Shown piece after piece: positions 59,501 through 64,000 of a stretch of 64,000 nt of DNA. The DNA comes from Atherinomorus stipes (lineage: Eukaryota > Chordata > Actinopteri > Atheriniformes > Atherinidae). Below the pieces are notes generated by a model. It searched no databases, had not been told where the DNA came from, and worked only from the letters and a program-made list of their open reading frames with translations. How positions within the stretch are numbered: the first letter of the stretch is position 1; each line of letters starts with the position of its first letter. The translations under genes and the position numbers were made by a program. The stretch spans positions 868,001 through 932,000 of the forward strand of contig JALJCO010013654.1 of the NCBI GenBank assembly GCA_023101725.1, written 5' to 3'.

Positions 59501-61635
59501 TCTGATAGATGGTTCATTAAATCACCTGCCAAGTGTTTTCTGAACAGCCCCTTTAAAAAGTAACAGCTTCGTCCTGCAGACTTCAACAGTCCAGTGATGC
59601 TGGCAGCATCACTATGACAAAATGCCTCACCATGGTAACCCAAATGGTGGAGGGGAAGCTTTTTACTAGAAGTGTGACCTCCCAACTTATGCTTAACTTT
59701 GTAAAATGGGATTATTAGTTTTGGTGTCAAACTCCAACCAAAGAACATTTGAAACCAGCCCAACAAATTCTGTTGGTATGCAGATTATGAGATGACACTG
59801 AGGACATGGATTCTGAACTTTCCTGAATGTCTCATCTCCTACTGGGCCTGATGCTGTGAATCCTCATCTCTTGATGAATGGATGTAGCAGTGGCACAGGT
59901 TTACATAGGGGAGGTGGTAGAGGGCCGGGGAGGGTATGATGTTTTCAGCTCCAACCTGATAGCCACAGACATTGTGTTTACATAGGCCAAATCCCATAGC
60001 TGTGCGTTCCTTTAAGCCCAGGGCCTGGGAAAGTTTAAAGAGAGAGCATTGAGGTCCACTGTGGTGGAAAGGGTATTGTCTGGGTTGCTGATCCTCACTG
60101 CTCTGGACAGAGGGAAGAGGATCAATCCTCAGAGAAGAGGTCAGGGGTGGGATGAGGGGCGTTGGGCAAGGGAGGGGTGCATGGGCACAGCGGTATGCCC
60201 ATCATTGTCCCTAAGTGAGCAAGTGAGCTTACTGTGGGCTTGATAAGAGATCGGCAATGGTCCATTTCTCTCTGGTTCTGTCTATACCTACAAACATGCA
60301 GGCAGATGATGACTGGAACTCTCACACATGGACACAGGTGTCTATGGCCTCTCTCTCAAACCTCTTTTCTTGTTGCTCTGATCTATTTCAGACTTTGAGT
60401 TGTTTATGCAGCTGTTTTGAGAGTGTGTGCTCCTTGTCACTGTGACGTTTGGCTCCACTTAAAGAAACAATGAATTTACCCACTGACGGAAGGCTGGCTT
60501 TCCATGTCAGTGTTGTTGCGGCAGGCTACCGAGTTGACAGAGACTGAGACCATCCAGTCTATTTCCCAACATTCCTTTCCCTTATAAAAAGATAACAAGC
60601 GATTGGGCACCGGGAGTCTCTTGGGCCTGGCGTGCAAAAACAGGATGGGAATTGGCTTTAGGAGAATGTTTTGATCATGACGAGCAGAGACGACAGAAAC
60701 TGGCAGCAGCTAAGCTAGTACCAAAGTGTGTGGCATGACGGGAATTTATGGGCAATTGCCAAGATTTCATGAGAACGAATCTGCTGGCAAGTGAGAAGAG
60801 TAAAGATAAAGTTCACGTTCAGTAATGTTTGTGTGTTTTGAAATGTTTTGTCCTGTGTTGGTGTTGGTAGACTACGGTGGTGTTCACTTCCAAGTAACCT
60901 ATCCTATCCTTCCCGTTTCATGTCCAAAGGGAGGAAATGTCAAAGGAAAAGGGGAATTCCGTGTTCTTTGGTTATGGAATGATGTAGGAGTGCAACGAGG
61001 CAGTGTCCAGCCCATAAATACTTCTGTTTTCAGGATGTTGTTAAAGAGATGAAAGCAGTTTTTTGGCACTTGAACACTACTTATACTTCTTGCTGCTGTT
61101 TACTATTAATAACACCAAGAATACAGTATCTGAGGTGAAAACATTCCTGAGAAGTGTCAGACATGTTTTCTTGAAAAGAATTCTTCCTGCTGCAGTTCTT
61201 TTATAAGAAATACTGTCTTTACCTTTTCAGTCCAATTCATTCTTTAATTTATCATCATCTCTGCTTTGTGTACAGATGGGGAGAAGAGAGAGAGACTATA
61301 ATGGGATACCAAGAAAATATTGGGTATGTTTCTTTTTTTAAAATCTTATAAGTCAAACATGCAACCTGCTTTTTCAGCTGCTGTGTTAAAAATAGCTCTG
61401 ATTTATCCTTTAGCAGGTTTATAGTGGGGTTAATAATTACATTTCTGTAACAATGTTTCATTTCCAGATTGCTGCCAACTCCTGGGGAAAAAACTGGGGG
61501 GAGAATGGCTACTTCAGAATCGCTCGCGGGGACAATGAGTGTGAGATTGAGGCATTTGTGATCGGCGTGTGGGGAAGAATCACAATGGAGGACATGCACA
61601 ATCATCATCACCATCATCGCCGCCGACAAATTTAA
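42560..61635 (+). CDS. tinagl1: tinagl1, tubulointerstitial nephritis antigen-like 1 (frame broken in penultimate exon)
   Basis: Coding exons: 42560-42863, 45566-45632, 51368-51460, 51551-51665, 54637-54763, 54917-55067, 55154-55340, 56507-56552, 57443-57566, 61276-61323 and 61468-61635. Layout: signal peptide (residues 1 to about 20), somatomedin-B domain (about 49-93), VWC-like Cys-rich segment (about 104-142), and papain-type C1 domain (about 205 to the end). The motif [11 protein letters not shown] has Ser229 where peptidases have Cys, while His399 and the AANSW Asn remain, so it is a pseudo-protease, as in the family. Family knowledge: a secreted basement-membrane glycoprotein that binds integrins and matrix proteins. 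Summed exon length is 1430 nt, two more than a whole number of codons. The surplus lies in an AG run in the penultimate exon and leads to TGA at 61559-61561. Without it the product would be 475 residues (human 467). Confidence 0.93.
42864..45565 (+). other. tinagl1 intron with small Tc1-like relic
   Basis: No gene recognised. At 45402-45471, ACCAGTCAAAGGTTTGGAC and TTCAAACTTTTGACTAGT form an imperfect inverted repeat resembling Tc1/mariner-type ends, with only a few bases between. Confidence 0.5.
45566..45632 (+). CDS. tinagl1: tinagl1 coding exon 2
   Basis: Encodes [20 protein letters not shown] then NL, with a split Cys codon at the donor GTATGT. It forms the first half of the VWC-like segment. 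Confidence 0.9.
47454..47493. repeat. Perfect 17-bp inverted repeat with 6-base loop
   Basis: AAATTATAGAAAAGCCA at 47454-47470 is the exact reverse complement of 47477-47493, separated by CTGGTT. It could be a collapsed MITE or a structured RNA element; function unknown. Confidence 0.9.
50469..50571. repeat. (AT)n microsatellite
   Basis: About 100 bases of nearly pure AT dinucleotide with a few GTAT interruptions. A similar GTATAT stretch resumes at about 50838-50878 beyond the adjacent repeat copy. Confidence 0.95.
50590..50825 (+). repeat. Second copy of the dispersed repeat seen at 7768-8080
   Basis: Shares CTTCCTCCCAC..TCCAAAGACATGCA, TGTGAATGGTTGTCTGTCTCT, CCTGTCCAGGGTGTACCCTGCCTCTC and GGATAGGCTCCAGC with the known fish repeat. 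Truncated at the 5' side by the (AT)n tract. Confidence 0.85.
51368..51460 (+). CDS. tinagl1: tinagl1 coding exon 3
   Basis: Encodes [20 protein letters not shown] then [11 protein letters not shown], the second half of the Cys-rich segment and the start of the propeptide-like region. Donor GTGAGT. Confidence 0.93.
51551..51665 (+). CDS. tinagl1: tinagl1 coding exon 4
   Basis: Encodes [20 protein letters not shown] then [19 protein letters not shown], very close to the family ([19 protein letters not shown]). The preceding intron is only 90 bases. Confidence 0.95.
51666..54636 (+). other. tinagl1 intron of about 3 kb
   Basis: Contains repeat copy A; otherwise no recognisable gene. It ends in a T-run of about 18 before TTACAG. 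Confidence 0.6.
51966..52360 (+). repeat. Dispersed repeat copy A (paired with 58145-58380)
   Basis: Shares GACCCAAATGCAG, GCAGGTGGATGTA and ACAACTGAC.AAGAAAAG..GGAGAAACAA with the copy at 58145-58380 in the same order and orientation. It ends near GATCATGACAGTAC. Class unknown; no coding region. Confidence 0.75.
54637..54763 (+). CDS. tinagl1: tinagl1 coding exon 5: start of peptidase-like domain
   Basis: Follows a long T-run acceptor. It encodes [20 protein letters not shown], then [20 protein letters not shown]. The Ser at residue 229 replaces the nucleophilic Cys of active cathepsins, as in other TINAG-family proteins. Confidence 0.95.
54917..55067 (+). CDS. tinagl1: tinagl1 coding exon 6
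   Basis: Encodes [40 protein letters not shown] and [19 protein letters not shown] and GGRLDGAWW are family blocks. Confidence 0.95.
55154..55340 (+). CDS. tinagl1: tinagl1 coding exon 7
   Basis: Encodes [40 protein letters not shown] and [33 protein letters not shown] is diagnostic for TINAGL1. Donor GTAAGC. Confidence 0.96.
55341..57442 (+). other. tinagl1 introns around the 46-nt exon
   Basis: Apart from the exon at 56507-56552, no features are recognised except a T-run near 56221-56240 and short (GT)n tracts near 57013-57026. Confidence 0.55.
56507..56552 (+). CDS. tinagl1: tinagl1 coding exon 8
   Basis: A 46-nt exon encoding [15 protein letters not shown], matching the KEIM.E.M.NGPVQ block. 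Donor GTAAGA. Confidence 0.94.
57443..57566 (+). CDS. tinagl1: tinagl1 coding exon 9 (His of triad)
   Basis: Encodes [40 protein letters not shown] and TG. GTHSV carries the His that aligns with the catalytic His of active relatives. Donor GTAAGT. Confidence 0.95.
58145..58380 (+). repeat. Dispersed repeat copy B (paired with 51966-52360)
   Basis: Same order of conserved words as copy A (GACCCAAATGCAG, GGCAGGTGGATGTA, TTAGAACAACTGACTAAGAAAAG, GGAGAAACAA) with clear divergence. It lies in the next long tinagl1 intron. Confidence 0.75.
59305..59372 (+). mobile_element. hAT-like end fragment
   Basis: TTTTCCCAAACTGGGGGTCCCGACCCTCAAGGAGGTCACAAGATAATTTTAG resembles the GGTTCCCAAACTGGGGGTCGCGACCC end of common vertebrate hAT elements. 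The partner end was not found. Confidence 0.5.
61276..61323 (+). CDS. tinagl1: tinagl1 coding exon 10, with 2-nt frame disruption
   Basis: From the acceptor at 61275 the frame gives the family motif GWGEE. By the end, a different frame gives the equally conserved PRKYW before donor GTATGT. The switch lies in the AG run at about 61281-61294, which holds one AG unit too many. Eight residues between GEE and KYW, as in human, are recovered only if two bases are discounted. Confidence 0.85.
61468..61635 (+). CDS. tinagl1: tinagl1 last coding exon with His-rich end
   Basis: In the conserved frame it encodes [20 protein letters not shown], then [35 protein letters not shown] and a TAA ending at 61635. 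The Asn of AANSW is the third triad position. In the frame imposed by the two extra bases upstream, TGA occurs at 61559-61561 instead. Confidence 0.92.
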   Translation: MAANSWGKNWGENGYFRIARGDNECEIEAFVIGVWGRITMEDMHNHHHHHRRRQI

Positions 61636-62955
61636 AGACACTGCAGATGTTTTAAGCCCCACTATGACCTTTGGTTTTTGTCCCAACTTTGGTTGGTTAG
61701 GGTTAGAAGACAACCACATGCGAGTCTCGCCACATCCCTTCACCATCAAGCTGCCTGGGATGGCCACAAAGTCAGCCGCTCTTATTTTACCTCTCTCTTC
61801 ATTCAGAGGATTTATGCAACCCCCTTTACCAACTCAACTGCTCCACAACCCCACTTTCCTTATAACTCAAGGTTTATAGCTCCTCTTTCCACCCCAAAAG
61901 GAAAACTAATCTAAAGTTCCTTTAATTTGCCTTGTAATCAGGCACCTCAGGTACCAACTGCTCCAAAGACCAGAATCCTCTGAGTGATATCTGATGAAAC
62001 AAGTTGATGGAAAAGATCAGTGATGATGGGGGGACAACTTCATTCTGACCTTTTTATTCTTTCGTCTTTGCTTGCCTAAATCTATAATCTAGAGAGCCTG
62101 TGCACCAGAGGGACTGCTTGGAAACATTGAAATCCAAGAGCCAGATTATCAGACATCAAACCCTTCCAGAGAGACACACCCTGTTCAACGGTGTAACCCG
62201 ATAATTTATCATAGATGACCTTACTGACATTTACCTGACAGCTTTACAAAGGCCACCGTTTTACCTCCTCTCAGCTTAGAGAGGACACTTGTAGAGTTTC
62301 TCAAACATTCCTGCAAAAACTTAGTATGTGTGGCTGGAAACATTGAAGTAATTTGGTGCAAAGTTCAAAATTAAAAAAAATATTTCAATACTATAAAACA
62401 TTTGAAATTTTGGCCAGTTTTCAACATGTTTGTGCTGACACGGTCAGCAGATGTGATAATATTAGTTACTCTCATATCATTTATTGTTGGCTGCAGGTGA
62501 GAAAACCGTAAAAGAGGTTGTGACAAGCAACGATAAAGTCAGACCTAAAAGCCAGGCTGCCATTCCTGAAACCAACATTTAACACTGATGCATTCAAAAG
62601 GTTGAAAAGATTGTAACTCTTTAAAACAAAACAGATCTGACCACTGTAAAAGAAATGTGTATAGCAGTCTTAATTTACTCTGTTCAGTGTACACTGTTAC
62701 AATTTGAGCTGAAGATTTTTTTTTTTTTTTTGCTGTTATGTTTTAAAGTTATATTTTGCTATGTGTTTTAAGACGTACTATTTGTAGAAAGATTCATAAC
62801 ACACTCACCACTGTTGCCTTTCTGCTTTTCCATTCTGGTTTGAACACAGCGAGGAGGAGGAGAGGGAGCAAACTGCTGCAAAAGTTCAGACTGTGCCACA
62901 GTATTTGTCTTTATGCATTTTTATATGTAATAAACATATAAAGCAGCTTCTAACT
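61636..62955 (+). other. tinagl1: tinagl1 probable 3' untranslated region
   Basis: No coding signal follows. AATAAA at 62929-62934 is the likely poly(A) signal. The extent is inferred. Confidence 0.6.
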
Positions 62956-62959
62956 AACA

Positions 62960-64000
62960 TATACTCAAGTCACACAGGCTGCCTATGAGCTGTATTTATT
63001 TTTTCTTTTTTGTTGCTTCTTTCAAAAAAAATCTCTCGAACATGTTCCTCAAGCTCAGAACAGATCTTTGCTAGATTATCGCAATGCTTTCAGATGTCTG
63101 GGCTTCCATGCCTGCGTTTCAGCTGAGCTTGACTTGAAAAGGAAAGCTCAGTGTGTTATTACCATGTATCTTAGATTACACCCCGGCCCGCTTCAGCTAT
63201 GACTTCAAAAGGATTTTTCATTTTTCTGTCATCATGTCTTGTGATCTTTAAGGTCTTTCTACCGTTTCCTTCAGGCGTGACTAGGCAGACGGATTTAAAA
63301 GAAAAAACGAAATATCTGGACGGACAAGCAATGTGCAATGTAGTGCAGAGGCTGGAGATTACCGTAGCAGCAGCTGCATGTCTCTCATGCAATGTTCTCA
63401 ATCTTCGCTTTCATTAATGAAGTAAGCAAAGGCAGTAATGAATCAAGAGTCCTTCAGCATGGGCTACACAAAAAGTTTACAGTTATTAACACAACAATGA
63501 ACAATGTGAAACTGAGCTCCTCCTGAAGAGATGCAGACTATCGTCAGTTTGCTCCTAATGGAGAGGAGATTCTTTACATCTGTATTTTCAAGCTGCCATT
63601 GCTTCTTTGCGACAAAGATTTACTGAAATGACATTAGTTGATCAATCTGTTTTACATGACTGTGTTTGAGTCCTCACTGCTACTGGCCTGTAACAGGTTA
63701 CTGAACTAGCATAGAAGCAAAAAGCAGCAGAAAAACCCTGGAAGGGAAGCAGAGAGATTTGACCAAAGCTGCCCTTTTTTTTCCACCCCTGACATCTTAT
63801 TTTCTAAGCACACATTTTCCTCATGAGTTATTTAGATTCATTATTAGTGTTGACTAAAACTGTGCTAAAGGAAATGCATTTAGTAACTTATAACATTCTC
63901 AAGTTGCTAAAGGAGACCTGGTCTGATAATACTCAGATAAAGTCTTGGACAGGACCAAGTCTACCTGTTTTACTGTTTTTTCATAAATGATGAACCAAAA
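62960..64000. other. Downstream of tinagl1; nothing recognised
   Basis: Short open frames on both strands without family resemblance or splice-consistent neighbours. Confidence 0.5.

Larger units (their letters stand above)
57567..61275 (+). other. tinagl1 intron of about 3.7 kb
   Basis: No exon recognised. Holds repeat copy B and a short hAT-like fragment at about 59305-59372. Confidence 0.6.

Noticed and set aside
42560..61635. An active cathepsin B-like protease, or TINAG itself
   Set aside because: The nucleophile Cys is Ser, and the SMB domain, the RGKRQAT block and the GVWGR.MEDM end are TINAGL1-like.

Overview
This window is vertebrate nuclear DNA, most likely from a ray-finned (teleost) fish. 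The evidence is GT-AG spliced genes with long introns, low overall coding density, abundant microsatellites, and dispersed repeats of types common in teleosts (a tRNA-derived SINE, LINE tails ending in ATAAATAAA plus a short tandem repeat, TTAA-flanked and hAT-like MITEs). No prokaryotic, viral or CRISPR content was seen. Three protein-coding genes can be rebuilt exon by exon.

Region 1 (1-16450, + strand) is the 3' half of kcnq4, a voltage-gated KQT-type potassium channel. The membrane-spanning part lies upstream of the window. The window holds the cytoplasmic C-terminus: helix B (calmodulin binding), helix C and the helix D assembly coiled coil, then the stop codon at 13239-13241 and a probable 3' UTR of about 3.2 kb. 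A 57-nt exon at 464-520 resembles an alternatively used exon of KCNQ5 and fits the reading frame whether included or skipped. The following exon has a CAGCAG tandem acceptor.

Region 2 (16845-18553, - strand) is a complete seven-exon cfap300 (C11orf70-like dynein-arm assembly factor). It converges tail-to-tail with kcnq4. About 190 bp upstream of its ATG is a perfect RFX X-box, as expected for a motile-cilium gene.

Region 3 (18800-39670) is about 20 kb with no recognisable gene. It holds nested mobile elements: a LINE reverse-transcriptase relic split by a 373-bp hAT-like element; a Harbinger-like element enclosing a LINE tail that itself encloses a TTAA-flanked MITE; a G-rich repeat of about 2 kb with a 20-G run; and several MITEs and SINEs.

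Region 4 (about 39710-62950, + strand) is tinagl1, a secreted matricellular pseudo-protease. It has a probable 5' UTR exon behind a TATA box, 11 coding exons, a somatomedin-B domain, a VWC-like segment and a papain-fold domain whose catalytic Cys is Ser. The penultimate exon carries two extra bases in an AG run. These shift the frame and place a TGA at 61559-61561 unless they are an assembly error, a variant, or bypassed by splicing. The intact frame would give 475 residues. The remainder to 64000 has no recognisable gene.

The three genes have no shared pathway: neuronal/hair-cell excitability, ciliary motility and extracellular matrix. I found no convincing new multi-gene system. The most useful leads are the tinagl1 frame break, the kcnq4 cassette exon and NAGNAG site, the cfap300 X-box, and the nested repeats.
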